DNA of 64,000 nt. It comes from Clostridiales bacterium. Lineage in GTDB: Bacteria > Bacillota > Clostridia > Saccharofermentanales > Saccharofermentanaceae. This document shows, one piece after another, positions 8,790-17,356 of this stretch (its first letter is position 1; each line of letters opens with the position of its first letter). A program made the position numbers and the translations under genes. The stretch lies in NCBI GenBank assembly GCA_017513085.1, contig JAFWDK010000022.1:1-64000 (forward strand), read 5' to 3'. Under the pieces are notes generated by a model. That model did no database searches. It had not been told where the DNA came from and was given only the letters and a program-made list of their open reading frames with translations.

Positions 8790-9183
8790 TGCTTGTGAAT
8801 TCAAATAATGATAGAATGATTGAAATTACTAATCTTAGTGAGAATAAGGTGCGGTCGGCGGTTGAAAATATGATTGAAATGGGACTGGTAGAAGCACCCG
8901 GCAATGGTAAAAACCGTTCTTATATTTTGGGAAAGAAGATTTATCGTGAGATTAATGAATCTATTTAATATGTGCGCCAGACAGATATTGATAGCATACG
9001 TTATCCTGAGCTAGTGTTGAAGTTGGCCCGTGCTCAGAATGGAATTATCACGAAGCAGGATATATGTGATTTGTTAAAGATAACTCCATCTCAGGCGTAT
9101 TCTTTAATTAAAAACTTCAAAAAGAGAATAAGATATATTTGCTAAACGGCGGAAAATATACGAAATATAAGGTTATTGAATAA
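8790..9183 (+). pseudogene. Remnant of an AlbA_2-type ATP-binding regulator (C-terminal winged helices)
   Basis: A coding remnant with two lesions. Frame one reads a winged-helix stretch (SENKVRSAVENMIEMGLVEA), then reaches a TAA at the end of INESI. The same frame then continues as a recognisable tail (YVRQTDIDSIRYPELVLKL, KQDICDLLKI). After KNFKKR the frame must shift to read LLNGGKYTKYKVIE before the final TAA at 9181-9183. The pattern fits the C terminus of AlbA/divergent-AAA transcriptional regulators common in Clostridia. The N-terminal ATP-binding part is missing, so the gene is dead. Confidence 0.65.
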
Positions 9184-9184
9184 A

Positions 9185-9235
9185 GTTTAACTCGTTTTAA
9201 CTCAATTAAGATGACGAATTAAATACGAGTTAAAC
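9185..9235. repeat. 11-bp perfect inverted repeat upstream of SMC-like gene
   Basis: GTTTAACTCGT at 9185-9195 is exactly inverted at 9225-9235, with 29 bp between. A further TTTTAACTC lies inside, giving three related half-sites. It is centred about 75 bp before the start of the ATPase gene, a fitting place for an operator. Confidence 0.5.
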
Positions 9236-9285
9236 GTAAATTTATTACATAATAAGAGTAGTTTATATAGGGGGATTACATTTTT

Positions 9286-11919
9286 ATGCATGAAATAGCA
9301 AAACACGAATTTCTATCCTGGGTAGATACTCTTGAGACTGAACAACTTTCAGAACATGAGATTACAATGCTCTCAATTCTAATAAGTAATTTTGAAGAGG
9401 TTGCATCGGTTGGAACGGCATCAGGACAAAGAGCAAAGTTACTTAGTCAAAAGATAACCGAATTAAATAAGGGTACGGTTAAAGATTTACCTCAATACGA
9501 AATAAATGAGATGTCTGATAGTGTTATTAAACGCATCGAGAGCTTAGATGTAGAGAAATTCCGAGGATTCGGAGCGATTCAGAGCTTTACTTTTGATAAA
9601 CAGTATACTTTCTTTCATGGTCCTAACGGATCGGGAAAGACAAGTTTTTGTGAAGCTCTTGAATACTGTATTTTAGGGACGATTGAAGAAGCAACCGCTA
9701 GAAATATTGCAACAGAAAAGTTTATTGTTCATGCGGGAGAGAAAAAGGCGCATAAACCTACCTTGAAATGCAAATTCTCGTCTGGTGAGATCGATGAGTG
9801 TCAGCCAGATTATTCAAAGTATCGTTTTGGTTTTATTGAAAAAAATAGGATAGATGGTTTTTCGCATATAAGTGCAGCCACTACCAAGACACAGACTGAG
9901 CGGTTGGCTGCATTGTTTGGTTTATCTGAATTTCAGGAATTTGTTAAGGGATTTACATCAGCAGATGTATTTGGAAACGACAAATATTTAAAAGTAAATG
10001 CAGTTATTCAAACCGAATATGAAAAAGAGAACGGAATTTTGGGTTCGATTGAGGTTCAAGTTAAGGAAGCTGAAGAAAAACTTAAAACCGAAAAAGAAGA
10101 GTTGGCGATTTTAATCAATGCCTTAAATAATCCGGAGATCAAAACAGTAGATGACGTTGAAAAATATTTCATGGATCCTAATAATGGTCTTATAACGAAG
10201 TATCTTTTAGATGCCGACAAGAATAAATGGGTTGTGATAAAGAATGATACGCTGGATTTGTTGGCTTCTGATTTGACGGTTTTTATTGGCTACTATGAAG
10301 ATATATTGAAGAGTAATTCAGAGATTTTATCAGATGTTGGAGCGGTAAATCTTGTTACATTATTTAATGCAATAGCTAAATTGAATGCTGATGAGTATGA
10401 TAAATGCCCTGTTTGCAATACTCCTTTGACAGCTGTTAAAGTAAATCCTTTTGAAAATGCAAAAGAAGAATTGAAGAAGCTTGAGCAAATTGAACTAGCC
10501 AAAAACACAGTGCGTGGAAACGCAAAAAAAATAATCGATAATTATGAGCGGATATTTACATCGATTGAATCTATAAAGCAAGCAAATGTACTTGGAATGA
10601 TTAACTATTCGCTTTTTGAAAACCAGAAATTCCAACAGATAGAGGTAGAAAGCCTGGCTCCTGAGATAATTTCAGTGTTTGATGAATTAAAGAAGCTGAA
10701 GGCTAATTTAGTCTCAGAAGATACCGCTCAGATAGTAGAAGAGTATAATACCAAAGCTGCAAATCATAACAAGCAATACGATGAAAAACTCGATAAGGCT
10801 CAGAAAGAGTATAAAGAAATAGTTGGGAAAAATGGTTCAGTTGGAGAAAAGCAGAATGGATATAATGCTCTAATAAAATCAGTAAAGGACACAAAAGCAA
10901 AAGTAGAGGCGTTAAAGAAAAAAGTCGATTCCGAAAAGGTGGAGATTGATTTTAACAAAAAAATGGTTGAGGCATACGAAAGTATAGTTGAGAAGCTTTC
11001 TACTTATGTTGCAACCCTTCCCACTGCTTTGGCTCAGAATCTATCGGAAAAAGCACTCGAGTATTATAACTGTATCAATGAAGACGATGCAGATTTTGAA
11101 TTGATAAAGGAACTACATCTTCCATTGGCTGTCAATGAGAAAATAACTATTGAGATGGAGGATGGAGTAAGCCAAGATGCATTGCTTATACTAAGTGAAG
11201 GCCATGTAAAGATTTTAGGTCTTTCAATACTTCTTGCAAAGGCTGTTTCCGAAGGTATTCCATTCTTGATATTTGATGATATCGTAAATTCTGTCGACGA
11301 TGATCATAGGGATGGAGTGGCAAAACTGCTAATAACACATACGGATTTTGCGAATACGCAGATGATTCTTACTTGTCATGGAGAGATGTTTGTCTCAATG
11401 CTAGAAGGATATGTTTCTAATTCTAATTCTATGACAAGGTACATGTTTTTGCCGGCAGATACTTTGGATGAACGTGGCGTATTCATTAAGTATCAAGATC
11501 CATCTATTCCTTTGGAGGTTGCAAAGAAGAAATATGAGGAAAACCAGTTAAAAGACAGTGCAATGAGTTGCAGGCGAGCGGTTGAATGTACTACTGGTAA
11601 ACTGTGGAAAAAGCTTAGCCCTTGTATCGGGGGGATATCAGTTAAGCTCAGGAACCTCCAGGGACAACCGGATTTGTTTAGTATTACTTCTGCGCTTTAT
11701 GACCATACAAAGGGAAAATACATACAGGATGCTGAAGAAATAAACGAAGACTTGAAGAAACTAATGGAAGCATCCTCGTGGTCTAAACTAAATAAAGGGA
11801 CGCATGAAGATAAAAGCATTCCAGAATTTACAAGAGGAGAAGTTAAACAGTTATTGGAATTGGTCGAGAAGCTTGCGAAGGATGTGGAAGAAGTAAAGAT
11901 TAAAGCTACTGTCGTATAG
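9286..11919 (+). CDS. SMC-like AAA ATPase with zinc hook (putative defence or DNA-repair ATPase)
   Basis: An 877-residue cytoplasmic ATPase. A helical N-terminal segment (1-80) precedes the nucleotide-binding domain with Walker A GPNGSGKTS at 112-120. Two charged coiled-coil regions flank a CPVC motif at about 374-377, which is the zinc-hook signature of Rad50- and RloC-type proteins. Walker B is LIFDD near 664. A further ~170 residues (RRAVECTTGKLWKKL onward, with NKGTHED near 850) form a separate helical C-terminal domain that could be a HEPN-like effector, though its catalytic motif is not evident. GGGGG at 9270-9274 serves as ribosome site. It is a single gene between remnants, in an island of defence-type genes. 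Substrate unknown. Confidence 0.7.
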   Translation: MHEIAKHEFLSWVDTLETEQLSEHEITMLSILISNFEEVASVGTASGQRAKLLSQKITELNKGTVKDLPQYEINEMSDSVIKRIESLDVEKFRGFGAIQSFTFDKQYTFFHGPNGSGKTSFCEALEYCILGTIEEATARNIATEKFIVHAGEKKAHKPTLKCKFSSGEIDECQPDYSKYRFGFIEKNRIDGFSHISAATTKTQTERLAALFGLSEFQEFVKGFTSADVFGNDKYLKVNAVIQTEYEKENGILGSIEVQVKEAEEKLKTEKEELAILINALNNPEIKTVDDVEKYFMDPNNGLITKYLLDADKNKWVVIKNDTLDLLASDLTVFIGYYEDILKSNSEILSDVGAVNLVTLFNAIAKLNADEYDKCPVCNTPLTAVKVNPFENAKEELKKLEQIELAKNTVRGNAKKIIDNYERIFTSIESIKQANVLGMINYSLFENQKFQQIEVESLAPEIISVFDELKKLKANLVSEDTAQIVEEYNTKAANHNKQYDEKLDKAQKEYKEIVGKNGSVGEKQNGYNALIKSVKDTKAKVEALKKKVDSEKVEIDFNKKMVEAYESIVEKLSTYVATLPTALAQNLSEKALEYYNCINEDDADFELIKELHLPLAVNEKITIEMEDGVSQDALLILSEGHVKILGLSILLAKAVSEGIPFLIFDDIVNSVDDDHRDGVAKLLITHTDFANTQMILTCHGEMFVSMLEGYVSNSNSMTRYMFLPADTLDERGVFIKYQDPSIPLEVAKKKYEENQLKDSAMSCRRAVECTTGKLWKKLSPCIGGISVKLRNLQGQPDLFSITSALYDHTKGKYIQDAEEINEDLKKLMEASSWSKLNKGTHEDKSIPEFTRGEVKQLLELVEKLAKDVEEVKIKATVV

Positions 11920-11991
11920 CAACAATACTCTTGGGCTGCGATGATAGTCAGTCCTCAGTCGGAATAATCTTAGCAATATAATGTACTAACG

Positions 11992-12018
11992 AAGGCTGGC
12001 AAAATGCCAGCCTTGTTT
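11992..12018 (+). terminator. Terminator of the SMC-like ATPase gene
   Basis: A perfect 9-bp stem, AAGGCTGGC / GCCAGCCTT, with an AAAAT loop, followed by GTTTGTG. It lies 73 bp after the stop codon. Confidence 0.6.
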
Positions 12019-12068
12019 GTGCGTATCATTATAAAATTCAGACGAATTGTATTAAGAATCAGACTTCT

Positions 12069-12182
12069 TTTGGAAATCTTGTCCATTTTATGGAAAAGTC
12101 GCAAGCAGACAAAAGACCGTTTTGGACTCTCGAAGAATTCCAATCCTTCATCGACGCAGTTAGCGATAAGTATGAAGCATGA
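12069..12182 (+). pseudogene. Remnant of a tyrosine-recombinase (phage/Tn-type) integrase
   Basis: One frame reads MEKSQADKRPFWTLEEFQ and FIDAVSDK before a TGA at 12180-12182. This matches the linker before the catalytic domain in Tn916-type integrases, where 'FWTxEEF..FI' is a recurrent phrase. The core-binding region upstream and the whole catalytic domain are missing. The remainder of 11920-12324 holds a terminator, this remnant and a promoter, and no intact gene. Confidence 0.55.
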
Positions 12183-12233
12183 GAAAGTAACATCTGACTT
12201 ATTCTAGCTACAATAATGAACGTAGAACAACTC

Positions 12234-12261
12234 TCGACAAATCGCATTTTTAGTGTAAAAT
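12234..12261 (+). promoter_or_regulatory. Promoter of the AAA ATPase / TOPRIM pair
   Basis: A -35-like TCGACA (12234-12239) and -10 TAAAAT (12256-12261) are separated by 16 bp. This would give a leader of about 57 nt before the ATG at 12325. Confidence 0.5.
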
Positions 12262-12324
12262 AGTTGCACAAAAAATTAGATGGTGATATCATATGCATAC
12301 ATGAACCAGAAAGAAGGATGTCTT

Positions 12325-13581
12325 ATGATTACTGAGATTCGTGCGCAGAACTGTTATGCTTTTAACGAAAAGATTGTGTTTTCGCTTAAAGCGGATATGC
12401 GAAACAAGCGTCTTGCTGATAATGTTGCCGTTGTAGGAAACTTTAATGTGCTTAAGACAGCCGGGATATATGGTGCTAACAATGCAGGAAAGACAAATCT
12501 GATTAAATGCATTTTAGCTATTTGGAATGTACTGGTTAATAGAGGTTTTGTTGCTAATAGAAATATGTTTTCTAATGATCCAGTTGTATCACTGGGTATC
12601 ACATTTTTGTTTGAAGGTCGGGAATTCTCATATAATTTCAAGTACGATACTAATAAAAATGAGTATATATTTGAAGAGTTTCAGGAGATTATAAAAGACA
12701 CATACGGAAACGAGAGGCATGAAACTTGGCTTCTCAAAGATATTGTAAATAATGAGTTTAAATCTTTAGATGACCGTATGGAAGCTATGATTGGTGTTGT
12801 GGCAAGAAACAATATTCTTATGTATCTTGTTGATACAAAGCAGTTTCAACACATGGATGAAATGAAGCGTGTTCTGACAGGATTAGCGTTAAAGATTGAT
12901 ATTATTGATTTGAATAATATACCTATCGGAAAAACAATCGAACTACTAAAATCTGGAAATCCTCTGACGCAGAAAGTGGTTAATTTTATCAAGAATGCCG
13001 ATCTTTACATGGATAACTACTTTTTTGCTTCTCCTTCTCAATTTAAGATAGAGACATCGATTGATGGAAAACAGCCTCAAGAGAACGTATTAAATATACC
13101 AGATCAGTTGGAAGAACAAATCAGGCTTACTAGTGTTTATAAGGGTGTTGCTGTTCCGAGTCTTCTTTTTGACTCGACAGGAACAAAAAAGATTGCGGCT
13201 TTGGCAAGTTATATTATCGAAGCCCTTGAAACAGGAAGAATCCTTATTATTGATGAGCTTGATAGTAGCATCCATTTCAAATTAACTAGAGCAATAGTTG
13301 CTATGTTTAATAATGCTCTGAATGACAAGGCGCAGCTTATTTTTACCGTTCATGATGTTAATCTTATGGACTGCAAGAAATTGTTCCGCAAGGAGCAGAT
13401 TTGGTTTGTAAGTAAAGATAATGATGGAGTTTATGTCTATTCACTTGCAGATTTTACAGCACAGGATGGTGTTCGCGAGACAACGGATGTAATTGATAAA
13501 TACCGGAAAGGTGCATTGGGCGCATTACCTGAGCCAGAACTGATTAATTCGCTTCTTGAAATCAAGGAAGACAGGAGCTGA
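12325..13581 (+). CDS. AAA ATPase (AAA_15/AAA_21 type) of an ATPase-TOPRIM pair
   Basis: A protein of 418 residues with Walker A GANNAGKTNL at 50-59 and Walker B LIIDELDSS near 307-315, followed by the HD-containing phrase VHDVNLM. This is the layout of the ATPases of OLD-like, RloA and AriA (PARIS) systems. The ATG at 12325 is chosen because AAGAAGGA lies 7 bp upstream and the MITEIRAQN beginning matches family N termini; an upstream ATG at 12280 has no ribosome site. It is followed 2 bp after its stop by a TOPRIM-type protein, so the two surely act together. Such pairs typically sense phage proteins or nucleic acids and trigger a nuclease; the trigger here is unknown. Confidence 0.75.
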   Translation: MITEIRAQNCYAFNEKIVFSLKADMRNKRLADNVAVVGNFNVLKTAGIYGANNAGKTNLIKCILAIWNVLVNRGFVANRNMFSNDPVVSLGITFLFEGREFSYNFKYDTNKNEYIFEEFQEIIKDTYGNERHETWLLKDIVNNEFKSLDDRMEAMIGVVARNNILMYLVDTKQFQHMDEMKRVLTGLALKIDIIDLNNIPIGKTIELLKSGNPLTQKVVNFIKNADLYMDNYFFASPSQFKIETSIDGKQPQENVLNIPDQLEEQIRLTSVYKGVAVPSLLFDSTGTKKIAALASYIIEALETGRILIIDELDSSIHFKLTRAIVAMFNNALNDKAQLIFTVHDVNLMDCKKLFRKEQIWFVSKDNDGVYVYSLADFTAQDGVRETTDVIDKYRKGALGALPEPELINSLLEIKEDRS

Positions 13582-13583
13582 AT

Positions 13584-14207
13584 ATGACAGGGAAGCGTAT
13601 AATTCTTGAACAGGTTGCTTTATGTATTATCTGTGAAGGCTCTGAAGAGTACGACTATATGTCGCGACTTAAGGAGTTAAATGTTTGGAATGAACAGTAT
13701 CGTGTTGATCTGGTTGATGCTGGAGGAAATGGCAATCTTCCTGCACGTTATCAGGACAAGTATCAGAATGGTTTGTATGATTTGGTCCTTGTTTTCTGTG
13801 ATACAGATAAGAAGCCATATGAACAGTATATGGAGATAAAGGCGAAAATTGATAGATTTCACGGCGTAGATGGCATTAGTAACAGACTGATATACTTCGG
13901 AAATCCCTGCACAATGCAAATCATCATTGAGCATTTTGCAGAAGTAATGCTGAAATCTCCTGCCAAGAAAGTCAACTCGACCGTTATTCAACAATATACG
14001 GGAATAAATGATTACAAGGCAAAACAGGAGCAGAGAACTGCTCTGATGCGCCTGATCAATAAGGAAAACTATGAATTAATGGTTGAAAGGGTTGATAGAC
14101 TTCCGTGTTCTGATACTGATATGAACAGCAGTAATTTCAATATCCTTATGAATCACCTATCCAATAGTAATACCGATTGGATTGACAAGATAAATGAAGA
14201 GCTGTAG
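13584..14207 (+). CDS. RloB-like TOPRIM-fold protein, partner of the AAA ATPase
   Basis: A 207-residue protein carrying the two TOPRIM signatures: a Glu in IICEGSEEY (about residue 18) after a beta strand, and a DxD in VLVFCDTDKK (about 71-74). Length and motif order resemble RloB proteins, found with RloA-type ATPases in restriction loci and some retron or defence systems. TOPRIM domains act as metal-dependent nucleases, and in PARIS the analogous AriB cuts tRNA. Gap to the ATPase stop is 2 bp, so they are translationally linked. Calling it RloB rather than a DUF4435-type AriB is by motif only. Confidence 0.65.
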   Translation: MTGKRIILEQVALCIICEGSEEYDYMSRLKELNVWNEQYRVDLVDAGGNGNLPARYQDKYQNGLYDLVLVFCDTDKKPYEQYMEIKAKIDRFHGVDGISNRLIYFGNPCTMQIIIEHFAEVMLKSPAKKVNSTVIQQYTGINDYKAKQEQRTALMRLINKENYELMVERVDRLPCSDTDMNSSNFNILMNHLSNSNTDWIDKINEEL

Positions 14208-14245
14208 TTGAGATTATGAATAGAATTTTGGTTGAGGTGTAAAAG

Positions 14246-14416
14246 GTGAACAATGCCAAGAAGCCAATGAATAGCCTTTTTCTAAATTATCTTCTAAGTA
14301 GTCAAAGTAAAGTTGATACGAATGCAGAAAAATGGCTGGAAAGTAAAAATATATTAGATAACATAAATACTATATGTTTTATGTTGCCATGTAAAGCATT
14401 GGTTCAAAGCACTTAG
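14246..14416 (+). CDS. Possible 56-aa small protein
   Basis: A frame starting at GTG 14246 after TGAGGTGTAAAAG and ending at TAG 14414-14416 encodes a 56-residue Asn/Leu/Ser-rich peptide (NSLFLNYLLSSQSK). It lacks a recognised domain and may be a remnant. The rest of the 14208-14518 spacer shows nothing else. Confidence 0.25.
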   Translation: MNNAKKPMNSLFLNYLLSSQSKVDTNAEKWLESKNILDNINTICFMLPCKALVQST

Positions 14417-14518
14417 ATAACACATTGAGGGTTGTCAAATAATGAATATCAAGGGGCTTTACAAACGAAATAACTATGGACGATTTTTAATGATATAGGT
14501 AACAAGGAAAAGCGAGTT

Positions 14519-15430
14519 ATGAGAAGTAATGATATAGTGTACCACTACTGTAGCAGCGACGTTTTTTACTCGATAATTAACAATAAGACGATTAGATTCT
14601 CTGATATTACGAAGTCAAACGATTCTGCTGAAATAGGATGGATTACAAAATACTTAGATTCGGTTTTCACGGAAGAACTCAGGTGTGCAAATAATAATCT
14701 GATCTTTATGAAATCGTATCAGCCGATTGATTTACACAGATGCTTTCTTAGCTTTGAAGATGCATATTTTATAAAGGCGTTGAGGGACAAAGACAAGTTT
14801 TTTTGGTTTTATGTTTCTTGCTTTTCTATGAAAGGTGACATGTTAAGTCAGTGGCGTGGATATGCAGATGATGGAAAAGGGTTTTGTATTGGATTTGATA
14901 GACATGAATTTGAACAATATAGTACAGGTGGGTTTAAGCTTCTTTCGCTTCATTCAGGGGAAGTGAATTATCTGGAAGAGAAACAGATTTCTGATGTATG
15001 CGGAATAATAAAAGAGTTGTTTGATCAACTATTGAAGAATGCACAGAGTGGAAAAACAAGTGTAGAACACGTGAGAATAGAACTCAACAAGTGTTTTCAG
15101 AAACTGATAGAACTTGCTGTTTTCATTAAAAATCCTTTTTTCAAGGAAGAAAAGGAATGGAGAATGTGTTTATGGACATATAAAGAATTTAGTAGAGATT
15201 CTAAGGATATTATTCTTGTTAAAAATGGACAGCCGGAACAATACGAACTGGGTTTCAAAACACGAGGAAATACTCTTGTGTCGTTTTTTGATATGAAATT
15301 TGAACCGTATGTTCTTAAGCATATTATAGTAGGACCTAAGAACAATACAGATTTAGCAGATCTTAAAATGTTTTTGCATAGTCATAATATCGATTGCCGT
15401 ATTGAAAAATCTAAAGGGACATATGTATAA
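14519..15430 (+). CDS. DUF2971 domain protein
   Basis: A 303-residue protein without signal or membrane segments. Family features are YHYCSSDVFYSIINN near the start, then LSQWRGYADDGKGFCIGF around residues 109-126 and a basic EEKEWRMCLW segment near 212. DUF2971 proteins are of unknown biochemical function but recur in defence islands and beside toxin or ATPase genes. AAGGA lies about 11 bp upstream of the ATG, a long but possible spacing. It follows the ATPase-TOPRIM pair on the same strand after a 300-bp gap, so joint transcription is uncertain. Confidence 0.7.
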   Translation: MRSNDIVYHYCSSDVFYSIINNKTIRFSDITKSNDSAEIGWITKYLDSVFTEELRCANNNLIFMKSYQPIDLHRCFLSFEDAYFIKALRDKDKFFWFYVSCFSMKGDMLSQWRGYADDGKGFCIGFDRHEFEQYSTGGFKLLSLHSGEVNYLEEKQISDVCGIIKELFDQLLKNAQSGKTSVEHVRIELNKCFQKLIELAVFIKNPFFKEEKEWRMCLWTYKEFSRDSKDIILVKNGQPEQYELGFKTRGNTLVSFFDMKFEPYVLKHIIVGPKNNTDLADLKMFLHSHNIDCRIEKSKGTYV

Positions 15431-15728
15431 ACTTAATGATAATAGATTGGATTTGCGATATAATATACAAGTACTGTTCTTTGACAATTGAATAGACATC
15501 TTGTTACACAAATAGGTGTACAAGGATTTTCTATTCAAGTAATCCATCCAAGACGCCTTGATGCGTAGGTGGGGCAGAGAAAAAGAATGTTCCCAAAATG
15601 TTCCCAATAAGTTCAAAAACGGCGCGGAATAATAAGAATGGATGGATTTTACCACAATATGTTGTGTATGCTTTTTATGGGAGAACCCATATATAGATAC
15701 CTGCATAGAACTCGAGTAAATATTACAA
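15431..15728. other. Non-coding region, candidate edge of an integrated element
   Basis: No credible gene. It holds the tandem phrase TGTTCCCAAAATGTTCCCA near 15588-15606. A related doublet in opposite sense (TTTGGGTACGTTTTGGGTAC) lies at about 15777-15796, on the other side of a terminator. Such doublets commonly flank integrase gene ends and attachment regions in Clostridia, and an integrase remnant lies 3.4 kb upstream. Confidence 0.35.
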
Positions 15729-15766
15729 CCCCGGAAACGCTTTGGTATCAACGCTTTCGGGGTTTT
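15729..15766 (+). terminator. Strong terminator
   Basis: CCCCGGAAACG pairs with CGCTTTCGGGG (one mismatch) across a 12-nt loop, followed by TTTT. It separates the DUF2971 region from the ATPase gene downstream. Confidence 0.65.
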
Positions 15767-15890
15767 ATTATGCCTTTTTGGGTACGTTTTGGGTACAGAT
15801 TTTTATTCTTAGCACTGTTAGTTGAAAAAGTGAGATAAAAGGATAAAGAGACAGCTTGTTTTATCTGGCGGAATTGTTAGTAAATTTGCG

Positions 15891-15919
15891 TTGACCGCTA
15901 AATAAAACGGGTTTATAAT
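15891..15919 (+). promoter_or_regulatory. Consensus promoter abutting the start codon (leaderless transcript)
   Basis: TTGACC (15891-15896) and a perfect TATAAT (15914-15919) are separated by 17 bp. Transcription would begin about 6-7 bp later, at 15925-15926, exactly the A of the second in-frame ATG (15926). No ribosome site is visible. Confidence 0.65.
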
Positions 15920-15925
15920 ATGTTT

Positions 15926-17356
15926 ATGATAGGACGAAATAATGAAATAAAAGAATTAAATAGACTCTATGACAGCAAGAAAGCAGAACTTGTTGCCATA
16001 TACGGGCGCCGTCGTGTAGGGAAAACTTTCTTAGTTGACGAGGTCTTCGAGGGACGAATCACTTTTCGTCATGCAGGTCTGTCACCTGTGGAGACGAAAA
16101 AGGGTGCGTTGGGAATGCAACTTAAGAACTTTTATAATTCCCTTTTGGATCATGGGATGAAGAAAAGCCGTATTCCCGGCAGTTGGCTTGATGCTTTTTT
16201 CATGCTTGAACAATTTCTGAAGGAGAAGGATACCGGTGAACGCCAGCTTGTTTTTCTTGACGAGCTTCCTTGGCTCGATACACCAAGATCCGGATTTATA
16301 ACTGCTTTTGAATCTTTTTGGAATAATTGGGCTTGTCACAGAAAGAATCTGATGGTTGTCGTATGTGGCAGTGCGAATTCTTGGATTCTCGATAATCTGA
16401 TCAACAATCACGGTGGATTATATAATCGAGTTACGTATGAGATAAAACTTTCCCCTTTCACACTTACGGAGTGTGAGGAATTCTTTGAGAGCCAAGGAAT
16501 AAAGATTACCAGATATGATATCGTCCAGAGCTATATGATTATTGGTGGTATTCCGTATTACATGGGATATTTTGAAAAAGGAAAAAGCTTGGCTCAGAAT
16601 ATTGATCGTTTATTCTTTGCCAAAGACTCGAAACTTAAAGACGAATATGATCGACTTTTCACATCAGCATTCAGCAAGCCGGAACTTATAAAAAGTATTG
16701 TCGAATTTCTTTCAAAGAGAAACGCAGGATATACAAGAGAAGATATTTTGCAAGGATTGAAGATAACGGACGGAGGATCATTATCGAAACATCTTAACGC
16801 ATTGATCGCAAGTGATTACATCGTTAAGTATCAGCCATTCGGGATGAGCAAGAAATGTGAGTATTACCGATTAACAGATCCGTTTTGTTTATTCTATCTT
16901 CAATTTAGAAATAAGATCAATGGAGCGGATGAGACTTTTTGGCAAAAGGGATTATCGAGTGGTCAGATTGTATCATGGCGCGGCTTTGCTTTTGAGAAGG
17001 TTTGTTTTAACCATGTAAAGCAGATAAAGCGTGCCCTTGAAGTAGGCGGTGTTTTATCGACGGAATCTGCTTGGTCTATCAAGGATGATGATCAGGAAGG
17101 GACGCAGATAGATCTTCTTATATCCAGAAAAGATAATGTTTTGAATATGTGTGAGATCAAATACCTCGGTGATGATTTTGCGGTGGACAAAGACTATTAC
17201 AGAACAATCCTGAGAAGGCAGGAGATATTGACAAAGAAAGTATCTCCGAAGATTGCAATCCACAGCACTTTGATTACTACATTCGGACTAAAAAATAATG
17301 AATATGGTGGTGTTTTTACCAATGTGGTGACCATGAATGATCTATTTGAGAAGTAA
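15926..17356 (+). CDS. ATP-binding protein, ATPase_2 / DUF234 family
   Basis: A 476-residue protein with Walker A GRRRVGKT at 27-34 and Walker B LVFLDELPW around 108-116, the typical 'archaeal ATPase' core. A winged-helix segment follows near 255-310, then the C-terminal DUF234 region with a PD-(D/E)XK-like set of residues (QIDLLISR and MCEIKYLG). Members are common, of unclear function, and often called orphan mobile ATPases. The start at 15926 is inferred from the promoter placement, since no ribosome site exists; ATG 15920 would lie inside the expected promoter. Transcribed alone. Confidence 0.7.
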   Translation: MIGRNNEIKELNRLYDSKKAELVAIYGRRRVGKTFLVDEVFEGRITFRHAGLSPVETKKGALGMQLKNFYNSLLDHGMKKSRIPGSWLDAFFMLEQFLKEKDTGERQLVFLDELPWLDTPRSGFITAFESFWNNWACHRKNLMVVVCGSANSWILDNLINNHGGLYNRVTYEIKLSPFTLTECEEFFESQGIKITRYDIVQSYMIIGGIPYYMGYFEKGKSLAQNIDRLFFAKDSKLKDEYDRLFTSAFSKPELIKSIVEFLSKRNAGYTREDILQGLKITDGGSLSKHLNALIASDYIVKYQPFGMSKKCEYYRLTDPFCLFYLQFRNKINGADETFWQKGLSSGQIVSWRGFAFEKVCFNHVKQIKRALEVGGVLSTESAWSIKDDDQEGTQIDLLISRKDNVLNMCEIKYLGDDFAVDKDYYRTILRRQEILTKKVSPKIAIHSTLITTFGLKNNEYGGVFTNVVTMNDLFEK

